Shown: one piece after another, positions 16,980 to 25,099 of the stretch | Layout: each line of letters opens with the position of its first letter | Numbering within the stretch: the stretch's first letter is position 1 | DNA from: Sphingomonas cremea | GTDB lineage: Bacteria > Pseudomonadota > Alphaproteobacteria > Sphingomonadales > Sphingomonadaceae | Assembly (NCBI RefSeq): GCF_021502585.1 | Contig: NZ_JAKFGM010000001.1 | Location: 310,001-374,000 of the forward strand | Reading direction: 5' to 3' | DNA: 64,000 nucleotides | Position numbers and translations under genes: made by a program | Notes under the pieces: generated by a model | The model's database searches: none | Seen by the model: the letters and a program-made list of their open reading frames with translations, nothing else | Told to the model about the DNA's origin: nothing

Positions 16980-18120
16980 GGCATTGAACATCATTCCTCG
17001 GCAAGCGCGCCGCACATTTCTGCTTGGGATTGCAGGCGCGACGCTGTTGCTGGCCGGCTGCCAAACCGGACCTCGCGAGCCAATCGAGACGGGCCCGGTC
17101 GAGCCGCCGCCCATCCCTGGAGCGGTGGTCAACAAGGTTGCGGTGATCGTTCCGCTTACGGGTCCCGATGGTCCGGTTGGGACGTCGATAGCCAATGCTG
17201 CCAACCTCGCGCTGCTCGACACGGGCGAAAAGTCGCTGCGCATCACCGTTTACAACAGTGCCGGTCCCGGTGGAGCGGCCGCGGCGACACAGCGCGCAAT
17301 TGCTGAAGGTGGCCGGCTGATCCTGGGCCCGCTTTTGGCTGAGGATGTTCGTGCTGCCGCTCCCATCGCGAGGGCCGCCAACGTCCCGGTGATCGCCTTT
17401 TCCAACGATGAAGGCGTTGCGGGAAATGGCGTCTACATATTGGGGTTCACCCCCGACCAATCGATCAGCCGCATCGTCAGCTATTCACGCACAAGGGGCA
17501 CTAGCAGCTTTGCCGCGCTGGTTCCCACTGGCCTGTATGGCCAGCGGGCAGCACAAGCGCTGTTGGGCGCCGTACGCAAATCTGGCGGACGAGTAGCGGC
17601 GATCGAATCCTATGACCGTAGCAAGGCTTCCATCGTAGCCGCCGCACGGCGGTTGAATGCCAAGGGCGACTTTGACGCCGTGTTGCTTGGGGATTCGAGC
17701 CGCATGGCCGCACTCGGCGCTCCGGCGGTGAAGGCTGGTCCCTACCGGCTTGGGACGGAATTATGGGCTACAGACCGTACGATTGGAGCGAATGCATCAC
17801 TTCGCGGGGGCTGGTTCGCGGCGGCGCCCGACGCTCAGTTCGACAAGCTCGTAACACGTTATCGTGCCCGATACGGGAAAACCCCTTACCGCCTTGCTAG
17901 CCTTGGTTATGACTCTGTCTTGCTGGCGGTCAGGAGTGCGCGCAATTGGCCGATCGGCAGGCTGTTTCCTGCAAAGAGCCTGATCGACAAGGACGGCTTT
18001 GCCGGGGTGGATGGCAATTTCCGCTTTTCTCGTGACGGGATCGCAGAGCGGCTGCTTGAAGTTCGGCAGGTGACGCCAGCGGGAGCCATCGTCATTTCCC
18101 CGGCAGCGACCGCTTTTTAG
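16978..18120 (+). CDS. LppC/LpoA-type lipoprotein (penicillin-binding protein activator)
   Basis: A 380-residue outer-membrane-type lipoprotein. It has a twin-arginine-like basic stretch (PRQARRTF), a hydrophobic segment and lipobox LLLAGC with Cys28, a proline-rich linker, and a periplasmic-binding-protein-like domain from about residue 55 (VAVIVPLTGPDGPVGTSIANAANLAL). LpoA of gammaproteobacteria activates PBP1A, but alphaproteobacterial LppC proteins have only the fold in common. It is divergent from rsmI with overlapping start codons, a gene pair common in proteobacteria. It converges with hemW by four bases. Confidence 0.82.
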   Translation: MALNIIPRQARRTFLLGIAGATLLLAGCQTGPREPIETGPVEPPPIPGAVVNKVAVIVPLTGPDGPVGTSIANAANLALLDTGEKSLRITVYNSAGPGGAAAATQRAIAEGGRLILGPLLAEDVRAAAPIARAANVPVIAFSNDEGVAGNGVYILGFTPDQSISRIVSYSRTRGTSSFAALVPTGLYGQRAAQALLGAVRKSGGRVAAIESYDRSKASIVAAARRLNAKGDFDAVLLGDSSRMAALGAPAVKAGPYRLGTELWATDRTIGANASLRGGWFAAAPDAQFDKLVTRYRARYGKTPYRLASLGYDSVLLAVRSARNWPIGRLFPAKSLIDKDGFAGVDGNFRFSRDGIAERLLEVRQVTPAGAIVISPAATAF

Positions 18121-19292
18121 GCGGCAATTTCGGCCAGGATGGAATCGAGGAGCAGGCGACCGGACGCGGTTGTCCTAAGTATGGTCTCATCACGATCGAG
18201 GAAGCCGAGGCCGATCATCCGGCCGACCCTATCCTCGTTGACGAGCCGTTCGACTCCCAACCGCTCGGCCAGTGCGGCGGGCTCGATTCCTTCGGCAAGC
18301 CGCAGGCCCATTACCAGCGCCTCATTCGCGGCTTCGTCTCCCGTGAGCCGTTCTTCTTCAATCAGGCCATGGCCGTTCCGGGCTACCGCCGAGAGGAAAT
18401 TTTCAGGTTTCCTGTGGCGAACGGTGCGCATGCCGAGGCGTCGCCCATGCGCGCCCGGGCCGACACCGGCATATTCGTGGTAGCGCCAGTAGGCGAGGTT
18501 GTGGCGGCTTTCCGCGCCCGGACGGGCGTGATTGGATATTTCATAGGCGGGCAGGCCGGCCATTGTAGTGCGATCCTGCGTCATCTCGAACAGTGCCGCG
18601 GACGCCTCAGGGCCGAGTGGCTCAAAATCGTGCTTGGCAACCATGGTGGCGAAACGAGTGCCGGGCTCGATTGTCAGTTGGTAGAGCGAGACATGTTCGG
18701 TGCCGAGGCCGAGCGCTTTGGCTAATGCCACCTGCCACGATTCTTCGGTTTCGTCCGGCAAGGCATAGATCAGATCGAAGCTGACACGATCCACCGCCAA
18801 TTGAGCGGCTTCCAGCGCCCGCATTCCCTCATCCGCTGAATGGGCGCGACCCAGGAATGCAAGCGACGCGTCGTCGAAGCTCTGCAGACCAAGACTGATG
18901 CGGTTGACGCCGGCGCTCGCCAAGTCAGCGAAGCGCGCCGCCTCGGCGTTGTTTGGATTGGCTTCGAGTGTGATCTCGACATCGTCAGCCACCAGCCAAT
19001 GATCGCGCGCCGCTGCAATGATCGCCTCGGCCGTTGCGGGTTCCATCAGCGATGGCGTGCCGCCGCCGAAGAAGATGGAAGTTAGCCGACGGCCCGGCAG
19101 AAGCGCCGCTTCATGAGCGAGATCCGCCAGCAATGCGTCGCGCCATTCTTCCTGGTCGACTGACGCGCGAACATGGCTGTTGAAGTCGCAATAGGGGCAT
19201 TTGCTGACACAGAACGGCCAGTGAACGTAGAGCGCGATCGCTTCGCCCGTTCGAGCAGCGTTCACCTCGGGTCGGATAGCTAATGTCGACAT
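18117..19292 (-). CDS. hemW: Radical SAM heme chaperone HemW
   Basis: Radical SAM protein of 391 residues, resembling coproporphyrinogen dehydrogenase HemN but of the shorter HemW type that handles heme. The cluster motif is HWPFCVSKCPYCDFN with Cys28, Cys32 and Cys35. Next come SIFFGGGTPSLM, EITLEANPNN, and GVNRISLGLQSFDD, all typical of the family, and a C-terminal winged-helix domain ending LLDSILAEIAA. ATG 19292 starts MSTLAIRPEV. The open frame runs to 19595, but that part lies opposite the CAP gene. HemF (52393-53235) supplies the actual coproporphyrinogen oxidation. Confidence 0.92.
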   Translation of the reverse strand: MSTLAIRPEVNAARTGEAIALYVHWPFCVSKCPYCDFNSHVRASVDQEEWRDALLADLAHEAALLPGRRLTSIFFGGGTPSLMEPATAEAIIAAARDHWLVADDVEITLEANPNNAEAARFADLASAGVNRISLGLQSFDDASLAFLGRAHSADEGMRALEAAQLAVDRVSFDLIYALPDETEESWQVALAKALGLGTEHVSLYQLTIEPGTRFATMVAKHDFEPLGPEASAALFEMTQDRTTMAGLPAYEISNHARPGAESRHNLAYWRYHEYAGVGPGAHGRRLGMRTVRHRKPENFLSAVARNGHGLIEEERLTGDEAANEALVMGLRLAEGIEPAALAERLGVERLVNEDRVGRMIGLGFLDRDETILRTTASGRLLLDSILAEIAA

Positions 19293-19845
19293 GGTGCGCG
19301 CACTTCTTACGGGTCTTGTCCTACTGTTGCCAGTCGCGGCAACTGCAAATCCGCAAACCGCGACCGTTCCTTGGACTGACAAGCGACCAGCTGCACGAGG
19401 CAGCCAACTCCTCCGCTCGACGATGGTCGCCGCGCACAATGAAGCCAGGCGACAATATGGTGTGGCGCCGCTGTTCTGGGATGACGGATTGGCTCGAGAT
19501 GCGGCTGTATATGCGCAGCAACTCGCCCGTACTGGCCGCTTCGAACATGATCCGCAACGCGGCCGACGCCCGCCGCAGGGCGAGAATCTGTTCATGGGAA
19601 CACGCGACGCTTACAGCTATTCCGACATGATCGGACTATTGGTCGACGAGCGGCGCTATTATCGGCCTGGACGCTTTCCCGCCGTCAGCCGGACGGGTGA
19701 TTGGTCTCAGGTCGCCCATTACACCCAGATCATCTGGCCGGCTTCCCGGCGCGTCGGCTGCGCCACCGCATCCAATCGCGCCAACGACTATCTGGTGTGC
19801 CGTTACCTGCCTGCGGGCAATGTGGTCGGAACAGTGCTGCGCTAG
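19291..19845 (+). CDS. CAP-domain secreted protein (first of tandem pair)
   Basis: A 184-residue exported CAP/SCP-PR1 protein. A signal peptide (MVRALLTGLVLLLPVAATA) is followed by the CAP core: TMVAAHNEARRQYGVAPLFWDD, in which AAHNEARRQYG is diagnostic, ENLFMGT, and VAHYTQIIWPASRRVGCATAS. The HYTQIIW and VGCA segments are the CAP signature, with a cysteine pair CATAS...LVCRY that probably forms a disulfide. Bacterial CAP proteins are of uncertain function, some with protease-like or lipid-binding roles. The start ATG overlaps the hemW start on the other strand. Confidence 0.88.
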   Translation: MVRALLTGLVLLLPVAATANPQTATVPWTDKRPAARGSQLLRSTMVAAHNEARRQYGVAPLFWDDGLARDAAVYAQQLARTGRFEHDPQRGRRPPQGENLFMGTRDAYSYSDMIGLLVDERRYYRPGRFPAVSRTGDWSQVAHYTQIIWPASRRVGCATASNRANDYLVCRYLPAGNVVGTVLR

Positions 19846-19900
19846 CCTTAACCAAGGCAAATCAGCAGCTTGTTAACCAGGTGCGGGTCAAAATCCCGCC

Positions 19901-20452
19901 ATGAAGCGCGCGCTCTTCTTTGTCCTGCTGCTGGCATCTCCAGTGGCTGCGGCCACGCTGCCGAGCCCCAACTGGCCTGCGCCGGCCGACCGGGGAGAGC
20001 CGCTGCTGCGCAAATCTGTGCTGAGCGCCCATAACCAGGCGCGCGGCCGGTTTGGCGTCCCGGCACTAACCTGGAGCGAGCAACTGGCCTCCGAGGCAAT
20101 GCTTCATGCCCAACATATGGCGCAAACCGGAATTTACGGCCACGACCAGACCCCGGGCCGCCGCAAGAAAGCCGGTGAGAATCTTTGGCGGGGTCAGAGA
20201 GGCGTGTTTTCGTATGACATGATGGTCGGCGTAATGGTCGACGAGGCCAAGCATTTTCGGCCCGGCGTTTTTCCGAACGTCAGCCGAACTGGCGATTGGT
20301 CAAAAGTTGCACATTATACTCAGATCGTCTGGCCGACGACCACCGAAGTCGGCTGCGCGCTCGCATCCAGCGCCACCACCGATTATTTCGTCTGCCGCTA
20401 CGCGCCGACGGGCAACAAGGACGGCTACCAGTTAGCCGAGCGCCGCGACTAA
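19901..20452 (+). CDS. CAP-domain secreted protein (second of tandem pair)
   Basis: A 183-residue paralogue of the preceding gene. It has a signal peptide ([20 protein letters not shown]), then [43 protein letters not shown] and [18 protein letters not shown]. The two proteins align over their whole length, including [11 protein letters not shown] versus [11 protein letters not shown], so they come from a tandem duplication. 55 bases separate them, with no terminator between. The 3' end runs 21 bases into the convergent rdgB coding region. Confidence 0.88.
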   Translation: MKRALFFVLLLASPVAAATLPSPNWPAPADRGEPLLRKSVLSAHNQARGRFGVPALTWSEQLASEAMLHAQHMAQTGIYGHDQTPGRRKKAGENLWRGQRGVFSYDMMVGVMVDEAKHFRPGVFPNVSRTGDWSKVAHYTQIVWPTTTEVGCALASSATTDYFVCRYAPTGNKDGYQLAERRD

Positions 20453-21040
20453 TCGCTTGAACGCCTCGGCCCGGTGGCTGACGGCATGTTTTTCTTCAGG
20501 GTCATATTCGCCGAACGTCCGCTCCTGTCCGACAGGCACGAACATCGGGTCATAGCCGAAACCCTTGTTTCCGCGCGGCGGCCAGGCGAGCGTCCCATAG
20601 ACGCGGCCTTCGAAGCTTTCAGCTTGTCCGTTGTCCGGCCAGGCGACCGCCAAAGCACAAACGAAATGGGCGTCGTGACCAGCTTCGTCACCAGCCGCCT
20701 CGACTTCACGCCAGACGCGCTCCATCGCCCGGTTAAAGTCGCGATTGCCTTCATCATCCTCGGCCCAGCGGGCGGAAAATATTCCGGGTAGCCCGTGCAG
20801 CGCGTCGACTGACAGGCCGCTGTCGTCGGCCAACGCCGGTAGTCCGCTTAGATCGGCCGCTTCGCGCGCCTTCAATTCGGCATTGTCAATGAACGTGTTT
20901 CCAATTTCGTCCGGTTCAGGCAGGCCCAACTCGGCCGCACCAACGCATTCTATTCCATGAGGCGCCAGCAGCTCCTGGATTTCCTTGAGCTTGCCGGCAT
21001 TGTGGGTCGCGATGACGAGCTTGGATCCGATCGCCTTCAT
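20432..21040 (-). CDS. rdgB: XTP/dITP diphosphatase (Ham1/RdgB)
   Basis: Housecleaning nucleotide pyrophosphatase that hydrolyses dITP, XTP and similar non-canonical purine nucleotides. The 202-residue protein shows [46 protein letters not shown] (in parts, [14 protein letters not shown] and [12 protein letters not shown]), [23 protein letters not shown] and [13 protein letters not shown], the last with the SHR substrate loop. Its start overlaps the rph stop by four bases. It converges with the second CAP gene. Confidence 0.96.
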   Translation of the reverse strand: MKAIGSKLVIATHNAGKLKEIQELLAPHGIECVGAAELGLPEPDEIGNTFIDNAELKAREAADLSGLPALADDSGLSVDALHGLPGIFSARWAEDDEGNRDFNRAMERVWREVEAAGDEAGHDAHFVCALAVAWPDNGQAESFEGRVYGTLAWPPRGNKGFGYDPMFVPVGQERTFGEYDPEEKHAVSHRAEAFKRLVAALG

Positions 21041-21753
21041 TTGCCCACCGCCTTTAATTGTTCCCGGAAAATCTCGGTGCAGCCCATCCGGGCAAGGCGC
21101 AATAGGCGCAGCAGCCCTTCCTCGTCGAACGTCTCGCCTTCGGCGGTCAGTTGAGCCTCAACGATCGCACTGTCGCCGGTCAGCACGAAATTGCCGTCCG
21201 AACCTGCCTGGCTGTCTTCGTCATAATCGAGGTCGAGTACCGCCTGTCCGTCGTGGAAGCCACAGCTGACAGCCGCGACCTGGGTGCGGATGGGATCCTC
21301 GGACAGCTGCCCGCCGGCAAGCAACTTGTCGACAGCGATTCGCAGCGCGACCCATGCGCCCGAGATTGCGGCAGTTCGCGTTCCGCCGTCAGCCTGGATG
21401 ACATCGCAATCGACAACGATTTGTCGCTCGCCGAGCTTGCGCAGATCGACAACCGCGCGAAGCGAACGGCCGATCAGCCGCTGGATTTCCTGCGTCCGTC
21501 CCGATTGTTTGCCCTTGGCCGCCTCGCGATTGCCGCGAGTATGGGTGGCGCGGGGTAGCATGCCATATTCGGCGGTGACCCAACCCTGGCCCTTGCCGCG
21601 AAGGAATGGCGGTACTTTCTCTTCGACCGATGCGGTGACAAGTACCCGGGTGTCGCCGAAACTGACCAGGCAACTCCCTTCGGCGTGTCGAGTGAAGCCG
21701 GGCTCGAATTGCAAAGCGCGCATCTGGTCGGGGGCGCGGCCACTGGGGCGCAT
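21037..21753 (-). CDS. rph: Ribonuclease PH
   Basis: Phosphorolytic 3'-5' exoribonuclease that trims tRNA precursors. At 238 residues it has the standard length. It opens [20 protein letters not shown] and has the RNase PH marks [21 protein letters not shown] (in parts), [62 protein letters not shown] (in parts, [20 protein letters not shown]) and [18 protein letters not shown]. It is divergent from hrcA. The rph-rdgB pair beside hrcA-grpE is a conserved alphaproteobacterial block. Confidence 0.97.
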   Translation of the reverse strand: MRPSGRAPDQMRALQFEPGFTRHAEGSCLVSFGDTRVLVTASVEEKVPPFLRGKGQGWVTAEYGMLPRATHTRGNREAAKGKQSGRTQEIQRLIGRSLRAVVDLRKLGERQIVVDCDVIQADGGTRTAAISGAWVALRIAVDKLLAGGQLSEDPIRTQVAAVSCGFHDGQAVLDLDYDEDSQAGSDGNFVLTGDSAIVEAQLTAEGETFDEEGLLRLLRLARMGCTEIFREQLKAVGK

Positions 21754-21837
21754 GTAAGTCTCCTGATTACCCTGTTGGATGCCGCCCTAGACCGGCCATC
21801 GTTGGCTTTCAAATGGCTTCGCCCTACATGCGGCGGC

Positions 21838-22869
21838 ATGAGCGAGCCGATCGGCGACCTGACCAACCGCATGCGCGACATTTTCCGGCTGGTGGTCGAG
21901 GCATATCTCGACCGCGGCCAGCCGGTCGGATCGAAGGCGCTTACAGGCTCCGTCAGCCTCTCTCCCGCGTCCATCCGAGGTGTGATGCAAGAACTGGAGG
22001 AGCGTGGCCTCCTTACTCATCCTCATACATCTGCCGGTCGAATTCCCACCGAAACAGGACTGCGCCTGTTCGTGGACGGGATCATGCACAGCGCACTACC
22101 GTTGGCACGCGAGCGCGCGGTGATTGAGGCTCAACTCAAAGATCGCCCCGTCGAGGAAGCACTGGCCGCCGCGACCGCAACGCTGTCGGGTCTGTCAGCC
22201 TGTGCCGGTGTGGTGTTGGCTCCAAAAACCGAGCTTCGTCTTAAGCAATTGAGCTTTTTGCCGCTTGGCCCCGACCGGGCACTTGCGGTGTTGGTCAGCA
22301 CCGACGGTAGTGTCGAAAACCGGGTCGTTCCATTGCCCGGCGATACCAGTGCCGTCGCGCTGGCCGAGGTCGCCAACTATGTGAGCGCGCGGTTGGCCGG
22401 ACTTACGTTGACCGAAGCCGAGGCGCGCCTGCGCGTCGAAATAACTGAACGACGCGAGGCGTTGGATGCTGCCGCGGCGGAATTGGTTGCGCGCGGCCTT
22501 GCCGACTGGAGCGAGGACCATGCCCACCGGCCGGTGCTTATCGTGCGCGGCCAGGCCAATTTGATCGACGAGGGAACAGCAGCGGACCTGGAACGCGTCA
22601 GACGCTTGCTCGACGAGCTTGAAGACCGGCAGGAAATTGCGCGCTTGCTTGAAGGGGCAAGGGAAGGGCAAGGGTGCCGAATCTTCATCGGCAGCGAGAA
22701 CCGGATGTTCGCTTTATCGGGATCCAGCGTCATTGCCGCCCCCTATCATGGGAGCGAAGGGCAGGTAGTGGGTGTTGTCGGGGTGATTGGGCCGACGCGA
22801 TTGAACTATGCCCGAGTCGTCCCCATGGTGGATTTCACGGCGCAAGCCCTCACGAGATATATGAGATGA
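21838..22869 (+). CDS. hrcA: Heat-inducible transcription repressor HrcA
   Basis: Repressor that binds CIRCE operators of chaperone genes and is assisted by GroEL in known species. The protein has 343 residues with an N-terminal winged helix (MRDIFRLVVEAYLDRGQPVGSKAL; SPASIRGVMQELEERGLL; HTSAGRIPTETGLRLFVDG, all diagnostic) and a GAF-like core. ATG 21838 (MSEPIGDL) is chosen because the longer frame to 21685 lies opposite rph. In the 84 bases before it I see no CIRCE inverted repeat, so autoregulation through CIRCE is not evident here. The stop overlaps grpE. Confidence 0.95.
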   Translation: MSEPIGDLTNRMRDIFRLVVEAYLDRGQPVGSKALTGSVSLSPASIRGVMQELEERGLLTHPHTSAGRIPTETGLRLFVDGIMHSALPLARERAVIEAQLKDRPVEEALAAATATLSGLSACAGVVLAPKTELRLKQLSFLPLGPDRALAVLVSTDGSVENRVVPLPGDTSAVALAEVANYVSARLAGLTLTEAEARLRVEITERREALDAAAAELVARGLADWSEDHAHRPVLIVRGQANLIDEGTAADLERVRRLLDELEDRQEIARLLEGAREGQGCRIFIGSENRMFALSGSSVIAAPYHGSEGQVVGVVGVIGPTRLNYARVVPMVDFTAQALTRYMR

Positions 22870-23414
22870 TGGACAAGAACGAACTTCACGACGAAGCCGA
22901 ATCGATCCGCGCCGAAACCGCCGCGGACGCCCCTGAGCTGGCCGAGCACGACCGCGTGGCTGAGCTGGAAAAGCTGCTCGAAGAGGCGAACGCAAAGGCG
23001 CTCTATGCCGCTGCGGAGACGCAGAATGTTCGGCGGCGGCTTGAATCGGAAAAGCAACAGGCCTCGGCCTATGCCGCAACCGGCTTCGCCCGCGACATGC
23101 TGGCGGTGCGCGATCATCTTGAGCGGGCACTCAGCCACGTTCCGGAAGCCGCGCTCCCCGACGAAAAAGTGAAGAGTTTCGTCGACGGGATCGAAGCGAC
23201 GTTGCGCGAACTTGACGCGGTGTTCGCTCGCCAGGGGATCGTCCGCGTTGAGGCGCTGGGACAGCCGCTGGACCCTCATAAGCATCAGGCGATGATCGAG
23301 ATCGCAACAGACAAGGCGGAGCCGGGGACTATCGTCGAGGAAATGCAGTCGGGCTATATGCTCAAGGACCGATTGCTGCGACCGGCATTGGTGGCGGTTG
23401 CGAAGGCCGGTTAG
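22866..23414 (+). CDS. grpE: Nucleotide exchange factor GrpE
   Basis: Cochaperone that releases ADP from DnaK. The 182-residue protein has the acidic N-terminus, a long coiled coil (residues about 28-70, RVAELEKLLEEANAKALYAAAETQNVRRRLESE) and the C-terminal beta-wing with GQPLDPHKHQAMIE, GTIVEEMQSGYMLKDRLLRPALVAVAK (in parts). Two ATGs in a row (22866 and 22869) overlap the hrcA stop; either may be used. dnaK and dnaJ are not adjacent. It converges by four bases with the STAS-like gene. Confidence 0.95.
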   Translation: MMDKNELHDEAESIRAETAADAPELAEHDRVAELEKLLEEANAKALYAAAETQNVRRRLESEKQQASAYAATGFARDMLAVRDHLERALSHVPEAALPDEKVKSFVDGIEATLRELDAVFARQGIVRVEALGQPLDPHKHQAMIEIATDKAEPGTIVEEMQSGYMLKDRLLRPALVAVAKAG

Positions 23415-23797
23415 GCCGCTTCCACCTCATTGCCGGTGATTACCCAGGCGAGCGCTTCGTCGCGGTCCTCAGGCTCGAAGACTCGGTAGCTAATAAAGGG
23501 CAGCAGCGCGCTTTCGATACGCGTGCCAACCCTTATCCAGGCCTGATCGGCGACAACGGCAACGCGGCCGAACCTGTTCAGTTTTGCGAACAGGGGCATT
23601 GCTCGACTGAAATAGTGGGGAAGGCTCGCGAGCTCTAGGCTGCTGACCCCCTGCGTCTCCACAAATATATGAGCCTTGTCATGGCGCTCCATGATCGCGT
23701 CGAACCGGTCCATGATTGAATCGAGTTCCTGGCCTTTTATCGCGCCGCTGATCTTCAGTGCGATGGTGTTGTCGGGCGAATCGATGAATTGCAGCAT
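23411..23797 (-). CDS. SpoIIAA/STAS-like protein
   Basis: A 128-residue protein of the SpoIIAA-like (STAS/Sec14-type) fold. The opening LQFIDSPDNTIALKISGAIKGQELDSIMDRF and the central HIFVETQGVSSLELASLPHYFSRAMPLFAKLNRFGRVAVVADQAWIR (read in parts: SGAIKGQELDSIMDRF, FVETQGVSSLEL, NRFGRVAVVADQAWIR) resemble this family, in which these proteins are often annotated as stress or membrane-linked. No catalytic residue is obvious. It follows the flavoprotein on the same strand with a gap of 24 bases and has GGAGG before its ATG, so it may be the last gene of the TonB receptor unit. Confidence 0.7.
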   Translation of the reverse strand: MLQFIDSPDNTIALKISGAIKGQELDSIMDRFDAIMERHDKAHIFVETQGVSSLELASLPHYFSRAMPLFAKLNRFGRVAVVADQAWIRVGTRIESALLPFISYRVFEPEDRDEALAWVITGNEVEAA

Positions 23798-23821
23798 CGG
23801 GACCTCCTTAAGGATAAGGCC

Positions 23822-25096
23822 TCAATGCACCTCGCGCCGTTGAGTTTCACCTTTGGTTGCAAGGCTGAAGCGCGGCTCGGTTTGAGCGCCGCCAGCCAAA
23901 ACCAGCGTCGCTGCCATCCTTCCGACTTCCGGGCCATGCTTGAATCCATGGCCCGAGCCGCCCCCTACCAGCACGACATTGGTCATTGTCGGGTGGCGGT
24001 CGATCAGGAAATCGCCGTTTGAGCTATTTTCATATTGGCAGACCTCAGCGCCCAGCACCGGCGCGCCCTTCAATAGTGGAAAGCGGCGGTCCCGAAAGGA
24101 GATCACCTCGTCAAGCGCGGCCTGGGTGTGCTCGCGCGACTGGGTATCGGGATCGACCGCGACACCATGCTGGTCATGGGCAAATTTGACGCCCCGAGCT
24201 TCGAGGTCGGGGAAACCATAATACATGTCGCCGGCGTTGAAGTCGGCCCAGCCGGGCATGACGTCCGGGAGGAAGCGGCGGTCGCCCTCGGGCGGAGCGA
24301 AATAGAAGATCTCCTGCCGGGTGGCGAAGATGCGGCTGCCGAGCACGCCCGGGAAATATTTGGGAAGCCATGGGCCGAGCGCGAACACAAACGCGTCGGC
24401 CTCCAGCGTTCCGCCACTCGCAAGCTTCACAGATTTGAGCGCACCATCCTGCACGGGCGCCTGGACTAGGTCTTGCCGATACTCGCCGCCTGCCACGACA
24501 TAGTTCTTTACCAGGGTCTGTACCGCGCGCCTGGCCATCAGCGCACCGAAGCCGGGTTCGTAGATGCCGGCATGGACGTCGGTGAAATTGATCATCGGAA
24601 AGCGGCGCGCCAGTGCCGGGCCATCCAATAGCTCGCTCGGCAACCCTAGGGCCCGGTGGGCGGCGATGCTGTCGGTTAGATAAGCTTCCTCGCTGGGGAA
24701 AAAGAACAGCACGCCGCAGGGAGTGAAAATCGGGAGGCCAGCGGTAGCGCTGAGCGCCTTCCATTCCTTAAGACTGTCGAGCGCCATGCGGGTGTATACG
24801 GCGTCCTTGCCATAGGCTCCGCGGGTCATTCGGCTGTCGCCACCAGAACTGGCGCGGCTGTTGGCCGGGCCGGCCATGTCGACCAGTGTGACCTTGTGGC
24901 CGCTTCTGCGAAGGTGCTCGGCAGTCCAGGCGCCGAAGGTGCCGGCCCCGATCACCGCGACGCGAGCGGACGAACCGGGCACCGCGGCCCTCAATAGTGC
25001 CGGTGAAATGGAGACGCCGCCCGCCCCGATGAGGAGCGAGCGGCGCGAAAGGTTGGGAAACGGCACGCCCGGAGGTTTGCCGTCTCCCTTTTCCAT
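23822..25096 (-). CDS. Tat-exported FAD-dependent oxidoreductase, sarcosine oxidase-like
   Basis: A 424-residue DAO-family flavoenzyme. Residues 17-25 (LSRRSLLIG) and the following hydrophobic stretch form a Tat signal, so it should act in the periplasm. The FAD fold VAVIGAGTFGAWTAEHL begins at about residue 46. Near the C-terminus EVCQYENSSNGDFLIDRHP (Cys353) lines up with the segment that carries the covalent-FAD cysteine of monomeric sarcosine oxidase, and GGGSGHGFKHGPEVG holds the matching lysine. It therefore probably oxidises a secondary amine or N-methyl amino acid. It starts 4 bases after the TonB receptor stop, which implies one transcript. Confidence 0.85.
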   Translation of the reverse strand: MEKGDGKPPGVPFPNLSRRSLLIGAGGVSISPALLRAAVPGSSARVAVIGAGTFGAWTAEHLRRSGHKVTLVDMAGPANSRASSGGDSRMTRGAYGKDAVYTRMALDSLKEWKALSATAGLPIFTPCGVLFFFPSEEAYLTDSIAAHRALGLPSELLDGPALARRFPMINFTDVHAGIYEPGFGALMARRAVQTLVKNYVVAGGEYRQDLVQAPVQDGALKSVKLASGGTLEADAFVFALGPWLPKYFPGVLGSRIFATRQEIFYFAPPEGDRRFLPDVMPGWADFNAGDMYYGFPDLEARGVKFAHDQHGVAVDPDTQSREHTQAALDEVISFRDRRFPLLKGAPVLGAEVCQYENSSNGDFLIDRHPTMTNVVLVGGGSGHGFKHGPEVGRMAATLVLAGGAQTEPRFSLATKGETQRREVH

Positions 25097-25099
25097 TGA

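Noticed and set aside
21754-21837. CIRCE operator before hrcA
   Set aside because: I looked for TTAGCACTC-N9-GAGTGCTAA and found no match in the gap.
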